Positions 30,849-41,660 are shown, numbered from the stretch's first letter. The stretch is 64,000 nucleotides of DNA from Rhodothermales bacterium (GCA_028284265.1 JANQRZ010000017.1:118501-182500); one strand, 5' to 3'. Notes: generated by a model from the sequence alone, not told the origin. Numbers and translations are program-made.

Positions 30849-32048
30849 ATGCCTCAGCGCATCCTGCAAGTCCTCTCGCTCTTCCTCGTTCTGCTCCTCT
30901 TCTTTGTGAGCTTGGAGTTGATGGGCGACTCGTTCAAGCTGATGGGCAAGGGCGTTGCCGAGAATCTTGTGAGCACGACGCGGAACCCGTTCATCGGCCT
31001 GTTCATCGGCATCCTCGCCACGTCACTCGTCCAAAGCTCGTCGACCGTCACGGCGATGGTGGTTGGGATTGTAGCAGGCGGTGGGCTGACGGTGGCCGGG
31101 GCTGTCCCGATTATGATGGGAGCGAACATCGGGACGAGCGTGACCAACACCATCGTGTCGCTTGGCCACATCACGCGCAAGGACGAGTTCCGCCGTGCGA
31201 TGGCAGGGGCGACGGTCCACGATTTTTTTAACCTCCTTGCCGTAGCCGTCCTCTTTCCTGTGGAGTTGCTGACGGGGGCCATCTCGCGCTCGGCGCACGC
31301 GCTCGAAGAGGCCGTGATTGGCGTCGGTGGGGCCGACCTACTCAGCCCGGTCAAGGTCATCACCGACCCCATCGCCGAGGCCGTGATCTCGCTGGCGAAC
31401 TCAAATGGCATTGTCGTTCTGATCGTCGGCATCCTTGGGCTGTTCGTGGCTCTCCGCTACCTCGTCAAGCTGCTCCGTGCGCTTCTGCTCGGGCGTAGCG
31501 AGCGACTGCTCCACAAGTATGTCTTTGGTAATGCCGCAGCAGCGATGTTCTTCGGTGTCCTGATCACAGTCATGGTGCAGTCCTCCTCGATCACGACGAG
31601 CGTGATGGTGCCGATGGTCGGGGCCGGGATCGTGACCGTCGCCCAGATTTTCCCCTTTGTTCTCGGGGCGAACATCGGGACGACCGTGACGGCGATCCTC
31701 GCAGCGCTCGTAGCAGCATCCGGGGGGGGGCTGAACGGCGAGGCCGCGCTGACGGTCGCCTTCGCGCACCTCTGCTTCAACGTGTTTGGCATCGCGCTCT
31801 TGTGGCCGATCCCGTTCATCCGGCGCATCCCGATCTGGCTCGCCGAGAAGCTGGGCGAGCTGTCCGTCAGAAACCGGGGCTATGCCTTTGGGTACATCGC
31901 CGCGGTGTTCTTCATTCTTCCGCTCCTCGTCATCATTGGGACGCGCGGGATGGATACGTCGTTCTACGAAGAGGTGATACCGGAAGAATCGCTTGAACTG
32001 CCTGTGCAGGAGGAGCCTGCCGAGGCGGATACCGTCGAGGCTCCCTAG
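30849..32048 (+). CDS. Na+/phosphate cotransporter (NptA/PNaS family)
   Basis: A 399-residue membrane protein with two inverted repeats, each containing a QSSS motif (TSLVQSSSTVTAM near residue 63 and MVQSSSITTSVMV near 242) and a GANIGTSVTNT / GANIGTTVTA motif, the phosphate/Na+ binding signature of the NptA-PNaS family. There are about nine helices and an acidic C-terminal tail rich in Glu. It has no PhoU-like domain, unlike longer relatives. It imports or exports phosphate with Na+. TACTTTCG lies about 40 bases upstream of the start. Confidence 0.92.
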   Translation: MPQRILQVLSLFLVLLLFFVSLELMGDSFKLMGKGVAENLVSTTRNPFIGLFIGILATSLVQSSSTVTAMVVGIVAGGGLTVAGAVPIMMGANIGTSVTNTIVSLGHITRKDEFRRAMAGATVHDFFNLLAVAVLFPVELLTGAISRSAHALEEAVIGVGGADLLSPVKVITDPIAEAVISLANSNGIVVLIVGILGLFVALRYLVKLLRALLLGRSERLLHKYVFGNAAAAMFFGVLITVMVQSSSITTSVMVPMVGAGIVTVAQIFPFVLGANIGTTVTAILAALVAASGGGLNGEAALTVAFAHLCFNVFGIALLWPIPFIRRIPIWLAEKLGELSVRNRGYAFGYIAAVFFILPLLVIIGTRGMDTSFYEEVIPEESLELPVQEEPAEADTVEAP

Positions 32049-32124
32049 CCGCAGGGCGTGACCCTCGGTGGAGGCAAACGGCGCATGGTGGAAGCGAACC
32101 TCCTTTCCACCTGCTCCCGATTTC

Positions 32125-33060
32125 ATGTCGCGCCTCTTTGCCCTTCTCGCCGTGCTCGTCCTCACGGTGCCGGCCCAAGCCCAGCCTGCTCCCGCGGTCG
32201 ACTATGCCCGCTTCCTCGACATGCGGTTCCTGCCACAGCGGGGCCAGTTCATGTTCGGCAGTCCCACGTCCGACTTTCTCCTCTTCCCGCCTGCCGATCT
32301 CGATCCCTACGAGGTAGACGGAGCGTACATCGTCCGTGATGACGAGGGCAACGTGCTCGGACGGCAGGCGCTCGGGACGATGCAGCAGACGGCTTCAGCG
32401 GCGTTCCTGAAGGTGGGGACGCGCTCGGGGCCTACGTGGAGCGGAACACTTCAGGATGGTGGCAGCTACGCGCTTGACTTGGTCCTTGAGGGTGAGGCCG
32501 TCGGGTCGATCCTGTTCACCGTGTCAGTCTCCGACAGCGGCGATCCGTTTGATCCCAAGACCATTTTTTCGGTAGATGGACCCTGGCGGACCCACGCTTA
32601 CTTCCAGCACGAAGCCGAGCGGCCGGACTACATCATGCACTTCAACGCCTGGGTTGCAGCCGACGACATGGCCACGAACTCTCCTTCTGAGGTGTCGATC
32701 CGGCGCGATGGACAGGAGGTCGCCTGGGGTGCGGCCTTCGTAGATCTGAGACACGGCTGGGGCCGCGCCGAGTACCGTCTCTTCACACCCGAAAGCCGCC
32801 ACGATACGTTCGGTCGTCATAAAGCCAACCCGGCTAGCTTCACAATCCAAGACGTGACGCCGGGCACCTACGAGATCATACTCTCCAGCGCCGACGGAGC
32901 CTTCCGCACGTTCACCGTCGAAGCCGGTCAGGGGACGTTCCCCGCGCATGCCCGGAGCGATGTGAACTACACGCCGCGCGCCGACTTCCTGACGCCGCGC
33001 CGGATGGGAGGTAGCAACCTCAACAAGCCGCTCAGTGTCTATTGGGTCGTAAGCGAGTAA
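32125..33060 (+). CDS. Secreted protein of unknown function
   Basis: A 311-residue protein with a signal peptide ending at AQA (about residue 20). The mature part looks like two beta-rich halves, with segments such as DLDPYEVDGAYIVRDDEGN and TFSIQDVTPGTYEIILSS-like beta strands near residues 235-255, and a closing R-R-M-G-G-S-N segment near residues 292-297. No family is recognised. It is convergent with ruvB. The location after a phosphate transporter gives no clear functional link. Confidence 0.7.
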   Translation: MSRLFALLAVLVLTVPAQAQPAPAVDYARFLDMRFLPQRGQFMFGSPTSDFLLFPPADLDPYEVDGAYIVRDDEGNVLGRQALGTMQQTASAAFLKVGTRSGPTWSGTLQDGGSYALDLVLEGEAVGSILFTVSVSDSGDPFDPKTIFSVDGPWRTHAYFQHEAERPDYIMHFNAWVAADDMATNSPSEVSIRRDGQEVAWGAAFVDLRHGWGRAEYRLFTPESRHDTFGRHKANPASFTIQDVTPGTYEIILSSADGAFRTFTVEAGQGTFPAHARSDVNYTPRADFLTPRRMGGSNLNKPLSVYWVVSE

Positions 33061-33078
33061 TCGTCCTTCGGCAGCACC

Positions 33079-34107
33079 TCAGCCGAGGTCGAAGATGTCG
33101 GCCTGTTTCGGCGGCGGGGTGAGGTCGAAGTGGTCCCATGCGCGGGGCGTGGCGATGCGTCCGCGCGGCGTCCGCGCGAGGAAACCTTCCTGGATCAGGT
33201 ACGGCTCGTAGACCTCCTCGATGGTGCCGGGGTCCTCGCTCACGGCGACGGCAATCGTGCTGACACCGACCGGCCCGCCGTCGAACTTCTCCATCAGCGC
33301 GAGGAGGATGCGGCTGTCCATCTCATCGAGACCCGCCTCGTCCACGTCGAGCGCGTTGAGGGCGTAGTCGGCCAGCTCGACCGTGATGCGGCCCTCGCCC
33401 TCGACCTCAGCGAAGTCGCGCGTCCGGCGCAGCAGCCGATTGGCGATGCGCGGCGTACCCCGGCTCCGTCGGGCAATCTCGTGCGCGCCGTCTTCCTCAA
33501 TGTCCACGCCCACGATGTCGGCGGAGCGGAGGACGATCCGCCGGAGGAGGTCGGCGGTGTAGTAGTCGTACCGGAAGTCGATCCCGAAGCGGGCACGGAG
33601 CGGGGCGGTGAGCAGTCCCTTCCGGGTCGTCGCCCCGACGAGTGTAAACGGCGGGAGCGAGATGCGGACGCTTCGGGCCGACGGGCCGGAGTCGATCAGA
33701 ATGTCGATGGCGTAGTCTTCCATCGCCGAGTAGAGGTACTCCTCGATCACCGGACTCATCCTGTGAATCTCGTCGATGAAGAGTACGTCGCCCTCGTCGA
33801 GGTTGGTCAGAATCCCGGCGATGCTGGCAGGTTTGTCGAGGGCCGGGCCGCTCGTCGTCTTGACCGCCGCGCCCATCTCCTCGGCGATGATGTAGGCGAG
33901 GGTCGTCTTGCCGAGGCCGGGCGGGCCGGAGAGCATGACGTGGTCCAGCGATTCGCCGCGTTGCAGGGCGGCGGTGATGAAGACCCGGAGGTTGTCCTTG
34001 ATTTTCTGCTGCCCGACAAACTCGTCGAGCGACTGCGGGCGGAGCTTCTTCTCAAAGTCCTCCTCGGTGCGCTCGGGTTGGGCAGAGACGAGGTTGCGGT
34101 TTTCCAT
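33079..34107 (-). CDS. ruvB: Holliday junction branch-migration helicase subunit
   Basis: A 342-residue AAA+ ATPase. Walker [16 protein letters not shown], Walker [10 protein letters not shown], sensor 1 [12 protein letters not shown] and the C-terminal winged-helix domain with [24 protein letters not shown] are all typical. RuvB drives branch migration with RuvA. Start at 34107 gives the family length; a longer frame upstream has no RuvB-like sequence and low-complexity Arg/Ser content. It diverges from the DUF3109 gene. Confidence 0.96.
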   Translation of the reverse strand: MENRNLVSAQPERTEEDFEKKLRPQSLDEFVGQQKIKDNLRVFITAALQRGESLDHVMLSGPPGLGKTTLAYIIAEEMGAAVKTTSGPALDKPASIAGILTNLDEGDVLFIDEIHRMSPVIEEYLYSAMEDYAIDILIDSGPSARSVRISLPPFTLVGATTRKGLLTAPLRARFGIDFRYDYYTADLLRRIVLRSADIVGVDIEEDGAHEIARRSRGTPRIANRLLRRTRDFAEVEGEGRITVELADYALNALDVDEAGLDEMDSRILLALMEKFDGGPVGVSTIAVAVSEDPGTIEEVYEPYLIQEGFLARTPRGRIATPRAWDHFDLTPPPKQADIFDLG

Positions 34108-34267
34108 CGGCTGAGGCGGCTGGGTTGAAAGGGAAGGTACGGGCATACGCTGACAGCCTCGTGTCACGGACGAGGATTGAGATTGAGACCATCGGGCGTT
34201 AAAAAAAGACGGCTCACCTCCGATAACATTGACAGCGGCCCGTGTTGGGCCGTAGTCTGTTGGTACC

Positions 34268-34852
34268 ATGTTTGCTATCGACGATGTTCTCATCTCGGAC
34301 GCCCTCCTCGACGCTCCTTTCACCTGCCACCTCGGCCGGTGTCTGGGCGGATGCTGCGTCCACGGCGACCGCGGCGCGCCCCTCGAACCGGACGAGCGCG
34401 CCGAGTTGGAGCGTGCCCTCCCCGCCGTCGCCCGCGACCTGCGCCCCGAAGCGCTCGCTGTCATTGACCAGCAAGGCGTGTGGGTCGAAGAGGAGCCTGG
34501 GCACTACGGGACATCGTGCGTCAACGGGCGCGAGTGCGTCTTCGTCGTCTACGAAGGCAGCGTCGCCAAGTGTGCGCTCCAGCAGGCCTATCACGCAGGC
34601 CGCATCGACTTCGAGAAGCCGCTCTCGTGCCACCTCTTCCCGGTTCGCATCGAAGAGATCGGCGGGACCGAGGTGCTCAATTACGAGCAGATCGACCTGT
34701 GCAAGCCCGCCGTCCGGCGCGGTCGCCGCCATGGCACTCAGTTGTATGACTTTCTCCGTGAACCCCTCACTCGCAAATACGGCGCGGCGTGGTACGAGCA
34801 GTTTCTGGCCACCTGCGTCGAGCGTGCTGCTATCTTGCTAGGCACGGCCTAG
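34268..34852 (+). CDS. DUF3109 family protein (cysteine-rich, metal-binding suspected)
   Basis: A 194-residue soluble protein of DUF3109. Cysteines cluster early ([16 protein letters not shown], about Cys24, Cys28, Cys29) and again in [27 protein letters not shown] and LCKPAV, consistent with a metal or Fe-S site related to the YkgJ family. The role is unknown. A C-G-rich hairpin (CGGCCC / GGGCCG) lies just upstream of the start. It sits before rpoN. Confidence 0.85.
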   Translation: MFAIDDVLISDALLDAPFTCHLGRCLGGCCVHGDRGAPLEPDERAELERALPAVARDLRPEALAVIDQQGVWVEEEPGHYGTSCVNGRECVFVVYEGSVAKCALQQAYHAGRIDFEKPLSCHLFPVRIEEIGGTEVLNYEQIDLCKPAVRRGRRHGTQLYDFLREPLTRKYGAAWYEQFLATCVERAAILLGTA

Positions 34853-34874
34853 CAGCTATTCACCCTACTCCGTC

Positions 34875-36374
34875 ATGCTCAATCTTCAGCAGAAGCAGTC
34901 TCTCCAGCAGAAGCTCTCGCCGCAGCAGATCCAGTACATCAAGCTGCTGCAGCTTCCGACGCTGGAGCTTGAGCAGCGGATCAAGGAGGAGATGGAAATC
35001 AACCCGCTCCTCGAAGAGGGCGAGGAAGAAGAGGATCAAGTCGTCCAGACCGAGGCCGGGGACGAGCTTCAGGCCGAGGCAAAAGAGGCCAAGGAGAAAG
35101 AGCGCGAAGCCGAAGGCGAAAAAGACGATGAGTTCGACTGGGACGAGTTCCTGAATAGCTCGGACGACCTCTACGGCTACAAGGCCCGCGTGGACCACTC
35201 CGCTGAGGAGGAGCAACGCGAAATCCCGATGCCCTACAAGTCCTCAATGGCCGAGCACCTGCGCGACCAGATGGGCATGCTCGACTTCGATGACACGCAG
35301 GAGTTGATTGCTGAGCAGATCATCGGGTCGATTGACGAGGATGGCTACCTCCGTCGGCCCATCGAGTCCATCGTGGACGACATTATGTTCAGCCAGGGCT
35401 TGATGCTGACTGACGATCATGTGGAGGCCGTCCTGAAGCGCCTCCAGCGGCTCGACCCCGTTGGCATCGCCAGCCGCGATCTGCGCGAGTGCCTCCTCGT
35501 CCAACTCGAAGCAATGTCGGACGAAGTGGACGGCCGCGAGACCGCCATCGATATCGTGCGCGACACCTACAAGGCGTTCACGATGAAGCATTTCGACACG
35601 CTCCTCCGCAAGCACAACCTCCACGAAGAGGAACTCAAGGAGGCGTTCGACCTCATCCAGCGTCTTGACCCGAAGCCGGGCGAGGGCGAGTTCGCCGCGG
35701 CCACCAACTACGTCACTCCAGACTTCACCGTCGAGGTGGTAGATGATGAGTTCATCATCTCACTCAACGGTCGGAACGCGCCTGAGCTACGCATCAACCG
35801 GCACTACCGCCAGATGTGGCACGAGCTATCGTCCAAGAAGAACGGCAAGGCCGACAAGAGCGATGGAAAGGGCGATACCAAGCAGTTCCTCAAGAACCGC
35901 ATGGAGAGCGCTCGCTGGTTTATCAACTCGATCAACCAGCGCCGTGCGACGATGATCAAGGTGATGAACGCCATCGTCGAGTTGCAGGAGGACTTCTTCC
36001 GCGAAGGCGAAGGCAACCTCAAACCGATGATTCTCAAAGACGTTGCCGAGCGCATCGGAATGGACATATCGACGATCTCGCGCGTGGTCAATGGCAAGTA
36101 CGTCCAGACCGAGTGGGGCGTCTACGAACTCAAGTACTTTTTCTCCGAAGGCCTCTCGACCGACAGCGGGGAAGAGATCTCGAACAAAGAGGTCAAGGCC
36201 ATCATCGAGCGGATCGTGGCCGAGGAGAACAAGGAGAAGCCGCTCTCCGACCAGAAAATTGCCTCGATGCTAGAGGAGCGTGGTTTCCAGATAGCCCGCC
36301 GCACGGTGACGAAGTATCGTGAGCAACTCGGCGTCCCCGTCGCCCGCCTTCGCAAAGAGATCGTGCTGGCGTAG
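34875..36374 (+). CDS. rpoN: RNA polymerase sigma-54 factor
   Basis: A 499-residue RpoN. Region I is Gln/Leu-rich (MLNLQQKQSLQQKLSPQQIQ), region II is acidic with coiled Glu/Lys runs (about 50-90), and region III contains the core-binding and HTH parts, with the RpoN box ARRTVTKYREQLGV near residue 475. It directs polymerase to -24/-12 promoters and needs an AAA+ activator; none is in the window. It starts 22 bases after the DUF3109 gene, so they are probably co-transcribed. Confidence 0.95.
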   Translation: MLNLQQKQSLQQKLSPQQIQYIKLLQLPTLELEQRIKEEMEINPLLEEGEEEEDQVVQTEAGDELQAEAKEAKEKEREAEGEKDDEFDWDEFLNSSDDLYGYKARVDHSAEEEQREIPMPYKSSMAEHLRDQMGMLDFDDTQELIAEQIIGSIDEDGYLRRPIESIVDDIMFSQGLMLTDDHVEAVLKRLQRLDPVGIASRDLRECLLVQLEAMSDEVDGRETAIDIVRDTYKAFTMKHFDTLLRKHNLHEEELKEAFDLIQRLDPKPGEGEFAAATNYVTPDFTVEVVDDEFIISLNGRNAPELRINRHYRQMWHELSSKKNGKADKSDGKGDTKQFLKNRMESARWFINSINQRRATMIKVMNAIVELQEDFFREGEGNLKPMILKDVAERIGMDISTISRVVNGKYVQTEWGVYELKYFFSEGLSTDSGEEISNKEVKAIIERIVAEENKEKPLSDQKIASMLEERGFQIARRTVTKYREQLGVPVARLRKEIVLA

Positions 36375-36384
36375 CGGCGAACTC

Positions 36385-36708
36385 ATGCTCTGCCTTGAGA
36401 TTCGTGTCAACGGTGAACTCCGTCACCGCGCAGGACTAGAGGAGGGCGTCGTGGTCAGCGCCGCGGTTAACCTGCTCATCCACCACACAACGCCCGGTTT
36501 CGGGCCTGACTTAGGTATTTCGCCAGTCACGCTTACCGTCAGTGGTATTGAGGGGGACGAGCGAACCAAGCAACGCGCTGTGCAATGGGGCGAGATCGGC
36601 GCACCCCTCGCACTCGGCGATGAAGTGAGCATACGGATCGTCAAGTCCGGCAGCCCCGACTCACCGAAGGTCACTGCGGTGCTACCAGAGATTTCCGAGG
36701 ATGATTAG
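36385..36708 (+). CDS. Small hypothetical protein downstream of rpoN
   Basis: A 107-residue soluble protein with no signal and no recognised domain. The predicted strand-rich sequence includes MLCLEIRVNGELRHRAG and GDEVSIRIVKSGSPDSP. It starts ten bases after rpoN and ends overlapping the DinB-like gene of the opposite strand by four bases. Co-transcription with rpoN is likely; function is unknown. Confidence 0.65.
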   Translation: MLCLEIRVNGELRHRAGLEEGVVVSAAVNLLIHHTTPGFGPDLGISPVTLTVSGIEGDERTKQRAVQWGEIGAPLALGDEVSIRIVKSGSPDSPKVTAVLPEISEDD

Positions 36709-37175
36709 CCCTCTTTGCGGGCGAAGGCGATAAAATCGGTCCACGGAGGATCTACGTCGAGGGCACGGAGCGCAGCGGCAGCTTGTCCCCGGTGATAGTG
36801 GCTGTGGAGGAGAATGTGGGTGAGCACGTCGGCTATGGGCGTCCGGTATTCTACGCCTTTTGAGTTGCGATAGACAGCGTGCTGTTGCAGCTGCTCCGCG
36901 CCGAGAACGTCCACGAAGTGACCAAGCGCCTCGGCTGCCTGCTCGACGAGCGTGCGGCAGTCGTCCGCGTTCAGGTCGGGCCAGAAGTCAGCGGTGCGGC
37001 TGCTCGGCTGGGTGCCTTCGATGCGGCGGAGCCAGACGAGTTCGGACTCGGCGGCATGGGCGAGGAGGCGAATCGGGGTGTGGTGCTCGTCGCGGAGCGC
37101 ATCGGCGAGGTGCCGGTTGGCCCACGCATCGTAGCGGGCGAGTCGCTGGAGGCCAGCAAGGTCAGAGGCAAGCAT
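36705..37175 (-). CDS. DinB/YfiT family putative metal-dependent hydrolase
   Basis: A 156-residue four-helix protein of the DinB fold. The three expected metal-binding histidines are visible as LLAHAAESELVW and HILLHSHYHRGQAA (the last with the family HxxxHRGQ pattern). DinB-like proteins are often thiol-dependent transferases; in bacillithiol-producing bacteria the S-transferase BstA belongs to this family, so a link with bshA is possible but unproven. The start at 37175 uses the first ATG and gives the usual family length. Confidence 0.85.
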   Translation of the reverse strand: MLASDLAGLQRLARYDAWANRHLADALRDEHHTPIRLLAHAAESELVWLRRIEGTQPSSRTADFWPDLNADDCRTLVEQAAEALGHFVDVLGAEQLQQHAVYRNSKGVEYRTPIADVLTHILLHSHYHRGQAAAALRALDVDPPWTDFIAFARKEG

Positions 37176-37419
37176 GGGCTGACGTGGTGAGTGGGAATAT
37201 CCTCAACGCATCGCGGGTTTGCAGGCTCCGAACTGGCCAACACAACGCGGGGACTTGAGGGTGAAATCGGACGGACAGCCGGGGCATAGGGAACGCTTGC
37301 TCAACCAGAAATCGCCGCTGTAGCCCGAAAAGGAAGGAATGGTGAAGTTGGCACACGAATTGTCAAGCGCTTTCATACCCCCAAGGGTTTTCCCTTCACC
37401 ACCAGACGGCTCAACCACC

Positions 37420-37656
37420 ATGACTCCTCACGTCGCTCGCCCCGCGTTGCCTCTCCTTTTCGCTCACTACGTCGCTGGCAAGATGGCCCAGTCGCAGTGG
37501 GACCAGTTTGCCGACGCCTTCGACGAGGCCGATGCCACCGCCGAAGAGCGGGCCGCGTTCGCGTGCTTCTATCTCGAAAATGCAGGCGATGGGGCGGACG
37601 TGAAGCTGCCGAAGCCGGAGGAACTCAAGGACCTCCTCGCCGCAATGCGCGTCTGA
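37420..37656 (+). CDS. Small acidic hypothetical protein
   Basis: A 78-residue soluble protein, mostly helical, with a conserved-looking segment (FADAFDEADATAEERAAFACFYLENAG). No family is recognised. The start at 37420 was chosen since the upstream frame is low-complexity. It has its own terminator downstream. It may be a small regulator or chaperone; no evidence supports any role. Confidence 0.55.
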   Translation: MTPHVARPALPLLFAHYVAGKMAQSQWDQFADAFDEADATAEERAAFACFYLENAGDGADVKLPKPEELKDLLAAMRV

Positions 37657-37699
37657 GCCGCTGCTTCGTTTTTTCGCTGCCCTGACCTCATGCAGCCTA

Positions 37700-37741
37700 C
37701 GTCCTGCTCGGCGGAGTACGCCGGGTGGGGCGTCTTTTTTA
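37700..37741 (+). terminator. Terminator after the 78-residue gene
   Basis: A hairpin with a CGGCG/CGCCG core around GAGTA and extended outer pairs is followed by CTTTTTT at about 37735-37741. It also lies just past the 3' end of gcvP on the opposite strand. Confidence 0.65.
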
Positions 37742-37766
37742 TAGCGCCAGCAGTGATGCGTCCGGG

Positions 37767-40634
37767 TTATTCATACTCCTCTATCGGTGGGCAGGAGCAG
37801 ATGAGGTTGCGGTCGCCGTGGGCATTGTCGACACGTCCGACGGACGGCCAGAACTTGGCCTCGCGGGTCCACGCTGCCGGGTAGGCGGCCTGCTGCCGGG
37901 TGTAGGGCCGGTCCCAGTCATCGCCGGTCACGATAGCTGCGGTGTGCGGGGCGTGCCGGAGCGCGCTCGTCTCCACGTCCACGACGCCGAGTTCGATCTC
38001 CTGAATCTCGGAGCGGATCGAGATCATGGCCTCGCAGAATCGGTCGAGTTCGTCCTTGGCTTCGCTCTCGGTTGGCTCGACCATTAGCGTTCCGGCGACG
38101 GGCCAGCTCATCGTCGGGGCATGGAAGCCATAGTCGATGAGTCGCTTCGCTACGTCCTCAGCGGTCACGCCTGCGTTCGAGAAGGGGCGGAGGTCGAGGA
38201 TGAACTCGTGGGCGACGTAGCCCTGCGGTCCCCGGAAGAGCACGTCATAGTGGCCTTCGAGCCGCTTCGCCATGTAGTTGGCGTTGAGGATGGCAAGCTC
38301 GGTCGCCCGCGTCAGTCCGGGGCCGCCCATCATGGCGATGTAGGCCCACGAGATCAGGAGGATCGACGCGCTGCCATACGGAGCCGCTGAGATGGGTGCG
38401 ATGCCCTCTTCGCCACCGACACCCTCGACCACCGGGTGTGCCGGGAGGAACGGTGCCAGCTTTTCATTGGCACAGATCGGTCCCATGCCCGGCCCGCCGC
38501 CGCCGTGCGGAATGGAGAACGTCTTGTGGAGGTTGAGGTGGCACACGTCCATCCCGAACTCGCCCGGGCGGCACAGTCCGACCTGCGCGTTCATGTTCGC
38601 GCCGTCCATGTAGACGAGGCCGCCATTCGTGTGGATGATCTCGGCGATCTCGCGGATCGTCCGCTCGAAGACGCCGTGCGTGCTGGGGTAGGTGATCATC
38701 AGGGCGGCGAGGCGGTCGGCGTGCTGCTCGGCCTTCGTCCGCAGGTCGGCCAGGTCCACGTTGCCACTAGCGTCGGACTTCACGACGACGACTTCCATTC
38801 CGGCCATCACCGCGCTTGCAGGGTTGGTGCCGTGGGCAGATGATGGAATGAGGCAAACGGTACGGTCCGCGTCACCGTGGTGCCGGTGGTAGGCGCGGAT
38901 CGTCATCAGCCCGGCGAGTTCGCCCTGCGCGCCGGAGTTGGGCTGGAGGCTGACGGCGGCGAAACCGGTGATCTCCTTGAGCCAGTCGCCTAGCTCGGTC
39001 ATCATTTCGTGGTACCCCTGCGCCTGCGAGACCGGCGCGAACGGGTGGAGGTTCGAGAAGCCGGGGAACGTGACGGGGATCATCTCGGCGGCTGCGTTGA
39101 GCTTCATCGTGCAGCTTCCGAGCGGAATCATCGCATGGGCGAGGGAGAGGTCGCGGTTCTCCAACTTCTTGAGGTAGCGGAGCATCTCGGTTTCGCTCCG
39201 GTAGCGGTGGAAGTTCGGGTGTGTCAGGAAGGCCGAGGTACGCCCATGCGCGCCTGCATAGTCGAGGCTGACCTCGCCCGCTAGTTCATCGGTGTCGAGG
39301 CTCGTTGCGCCGAAAACGTCAAGCAGGTCGTTGATGTCGTCCATGCCGACCGTCTCATCGAGGGCGATGCCGAGCGTACCGTCCTCGAAACGGCGGAGGT
39401 TGATGCCTGCACCAACGGCGTGCTTTACTGCTTCGTCGGCGTCGTCCACACGGATGCGAAGGGTGTCGAAGTAGTCCGCATGCACAACCTCGTGACCGAG
39501 GCGACCCAGACCGGCAGCGAGGAGACGGGTGAAGCCGTGGACGCGTCGGGCAATCTTCGCCAAGCCATCGGGGCCGTGGTAGACGGCGTACATCGAGGCG
39601 ATGACAGCGAGAAGTACCTGCGCGGTGCAGATGTTTGAGGTCGCCTTCTCGCGGCGGATGTGCTGTTCGCGGGTCTGGAGCGCCATCCGCAGCGCCGGGT
39701 TGCCGTGCGCGTCCACGGAGAGGCCGATGATGCGGCCCGGGATCTTCCGCTTGAAGGTGTCGGTGGTGGCAAAGAACGCGGCGTGCGGGCCGCCGTAGCC
39801 CATCGGCACGCCGAAGCGCTGCGAGTTGCCGACCGCCACGTCCGCGCCGAACTCGCCGGGCGGCGTCAGGAGTGTGAGTGCGAGCAGGTCGGTGGCGACG
39901 GCGACGTAGGCCCCTGCGTCGTGCGCCGCTTCGCAAAGAGCCGCATAGTCTTCAACTGCTCCGTCCGTCGCTGGGTACTGAAGCAGTACGCCGAATGTGT
40001 CATCGTCGAATGCGAACTCGGTGGGGTCGGCGACAACCACCTCGATTCCAATCGGCTCGGCCCGGCCTTGCACGACCGCAATCGTCTGTGGATGGCAGTT
40101 GGCGGCGACCAAAAACGTGGAGCGCTTACCGCGGGCCTGTCCGAAGAACATGCTCATTGCCTCTGCCGCGGCGGTGCCTTCGTCGAGCAGCGAGGCATTG
40201 GCAATCTCCAGCCCGGTCAGGTCGGCGACAGCGGTCTGGAAGTTCAGGAGGGCTTCGAGTCGGCCCTGCGCGATCTCGGCTTGGTAGGGGGTGTACTGCG
40301 TGTACCAGCCCGGATTCTCGAAGACGTTCCGCAGGATGACCGGCGGCGTGATCGTGCCGTAGTAGCCCATCCCGATGTACGAGCGGGCCACGCTGTTCTT
40401 CTCGGCGAGCGAGCGTGCCCGCTCTAGCAGTTCGGCTTCGGTGAGTGCAGCGGGCAGGTCGAGCGCCTTCTCGGTGCGGATCGCGTCCGGCACGGCTGAG
40501 TCGGCAAGGGTGTCGAGCGAGTCCATCCCGAGTGCGTCGAGCATGGCTTGGATGCCTTCGGCAGCAGGGCCGTTGTGGCGGCGCTCGAAGCGGTCCGGGT
40601 GGCGAAGAACGGCGGAGTCAGAGGCGAGCTGCAT
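37767..40634 (-). CDS. gcvP: Glycine dehydrogenase (decarboxylating), P-protein
   Basis: A 955-residue fused P-protein of the glycine cleavage system, covering both halves found as separate subunits elsewhere. The PLP-binding lysine is in [20 protein letters not shown] at about residue 704. The N-terminal half starts with [13 protein letters not shown] and contains [19 protein letters not shown]. It decarboxylates glycine and passes the aminomethyl group to the H-protein; gcvT and gcvH are not in the window. The start at 40634 was chosen since an upstream in-frame ATG adds only 15 residues without homology. rnc lies 60 bases upstream on the same strand. Confidence 0.95.
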   Translation of the reverse strand: MQLASDSAVLRHPDRFERRHNGPAAEGIQAMLDALGMDSLDTLADSAVPDAIRTEKALDLPAALTEAELLERARSLAEKNSVARSYIGMGYYGTITPPVILRNVFENPGWYTQYTPYQAEIAQGRLEALLNFQTAVADLTGLEIANASLLDEGTAAAEAMSMFFGQARGKRSTFLVAANCHPQTIAVVQGRAEPIGIEVVVADPTEFAFDDDTFGVLLQYPATDGAVEDYAALCEAAHDAGAYVAVATDLLALTLLTPPGEFGADVAVGNSQRFGVPMGYGGPHAAFFATTDTFKRKIPGRIIGLSVDAHGNPALRMALQTREQHIRREKATSNICTAQVLLAVIASMYAVYHGPDGLAKIARRVHGFTRLLAAGLGRLGHEVVHADYFDTLRIRVDDADEAVKHAVGAGINLRRFEDGTLGIALDETVGMDDINDLLDVFGATSLDTDELAGEVSLDYAGAHGRTSAFLTHPNFHRYRSETEMLRYLKKLENRDLSLAHAMIPLGSCTMKLNAAAEMIPVTFPGFSNLHPFAPVSQAQGYHEMMTELGDWLKEITGFAAVSLQPNSGAQGELAGLMTIRAYHRHHGDADRTVCLIPSSAHGTNPASAVMAGMEVVVVKSDASGNVDLADLRTKAEQHADRLAALMITYPSTHGVFERTIREIAEIIHTNGGLVYMDGANMNAQVGLCRPGEFGMDVCHLNLHKTFSIPHGGGGPGMGPICANEKLAPFLPAHPVVEGVGGEEGIAPISAAPYGSASILLISWAYIAMMGGPGLTRATELAILNANYMAKRLEGHYDVLFRGPQGYVAHEFILDLRPFSNAGVTAEDVAKRLIDYGFHAPTMSWPVAGTLMVEPTESEAKDELDRFCEAMISIRSEIQEIELGVVDVETSALRHAPHTAAIVTGDDWDRPYTRQQAAYPAAWTREAKFWPSVGRVDNAHGDRNLICSCPPIEEYE

Positions 40635-40694
40635 CGGCGAAGCGAGTCGAAAGATTCGGGGATGAAGGCACGCTGCCAAACCCAGCCGCCGAGC

Positions 40695-41576
40695 CTATTG
40701 TTTCTCGCCGACAGCGGCCTCCGCCTCTTCTTCGCGGAGCCGTTCGAGGGCCTCGCGGGCGGCCCGCTGCTCGGCCTGTTTCTTCGAGCGGGCACGACCC
40801 ATCCCGAGTGGCTGATTCGCCACCAGCACCTCGACCGTGAAACGCCGGTCGTGGCTCGGCCCTTCCTCGGCGATGACGTGGTAAGCGGGCTGTGTCTGCC
40901 CATCGGCCTGCACGTATTCCAGTAGCATGCTCTTGAAGTTGCTCCGCTGTGTGGAGATGGTCTCAAGGTCTACGTGCTCGTCGAGGAGGTCGAAGACGAA
41001 GGTTTGGGCGGCGGCGAAGCCGAGGTCGAGATAGACCGCACCGAGCACCGCCTCGAACGCATCAGCGAGGATGGTCGGATTGCTGCGGCCCTCGCCTTGG
41101 GCCATGTTGGGCGAGAGGAGCAGGAGATCGCCGAGGTCGAGTGCTTCGGCGTAGGAGGCGAGCATGGTGCCATTGACGAGTTTGGCTCGGATACGGGTCA
41201 GGAATCCCTCGTTGCGGTCGGGGAACTCGTCGTAGAGCCGCTCGGCGACGATCATGCCGAGGACGGCATCGCCCAGAAACTCGAGTCGCTCATTGCTTTC
41301 GAGGTGGCCGTCGGGTTGCCCTCGCAGGACGGATCGGTGGCGTAGGGCACGCTCGTACAGTGACAGGTCGTTCACCGGCTGCCCGACGTAGGCTTCGATC
41401 CGGGCACGGGAGATGGCGCAGGATGCATCGTCGTCGGATTCAGGCGATGGCTCTGGCGGCGAGCCATTTCGCCCAAGCGACCGGAGCCGAACGGTGACGG
41501 CAGCCAGGAGCCGCCGGAGGCGGAGCAAGAGGCCCCCGTTGGTCGTGTCAGAGAGAGTCGTATCGGAAGGTGCCAC
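40695..41576 (-). CDS. rnc: Ribonuclease III
   Basis: A 293-residue RNase III. The catalytic signature NERLEFLGDAVLGMIVAERL lies at about residue 95, the acidic second site at DAFEAVLGAVYLD near 170, and a double-stranded RNA-binding domain fills about 212-283 (AYHVIAEEGPSHDRRFTVEVLVANQPLGMGRARSKKQAEQRAA). An extra ~55 residues at the N-terminus are Arg/Ser/Pro-rich. It processes rRNA precursors, such as the stems flanking 23S here. It is upstream of gcvP. Confidence 0.95.
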   Translation of the reverse strand: MAPSDTTLSDTTNGGLLLRLRRLLAAVTVRLRSLGRNGSPPEPSPESDDDASCAISRARIEAYVGQPVNDLSLYERALRHRSVLRGQPDGHLESNERLEFLGDAVLGMIVAERLYDEFPDRNEGFLTRIRAKLVNGTMLASYAEALDLGDLLLLSPNMAQGEGRSNPTILADAFEAVLGAVYLDLGFAAAQTFVFDLLDEHVDLETISTQRSNFKSMLLEYVQADGQTQPAYHVIAEEGPSHDRRFTVEVLVANQPLGMGRARSKKQAEQRAAREALERLREEEAEAAVGEKQ

Positions 41577-41660
41577 GGCAGAGACGTTGGTGCAACCCTC
41601 CTAATCTCCCGTTTTTCGACGACGAACGCAAGCCATCTCGCGCATTTCTCTCCCCTCGCC

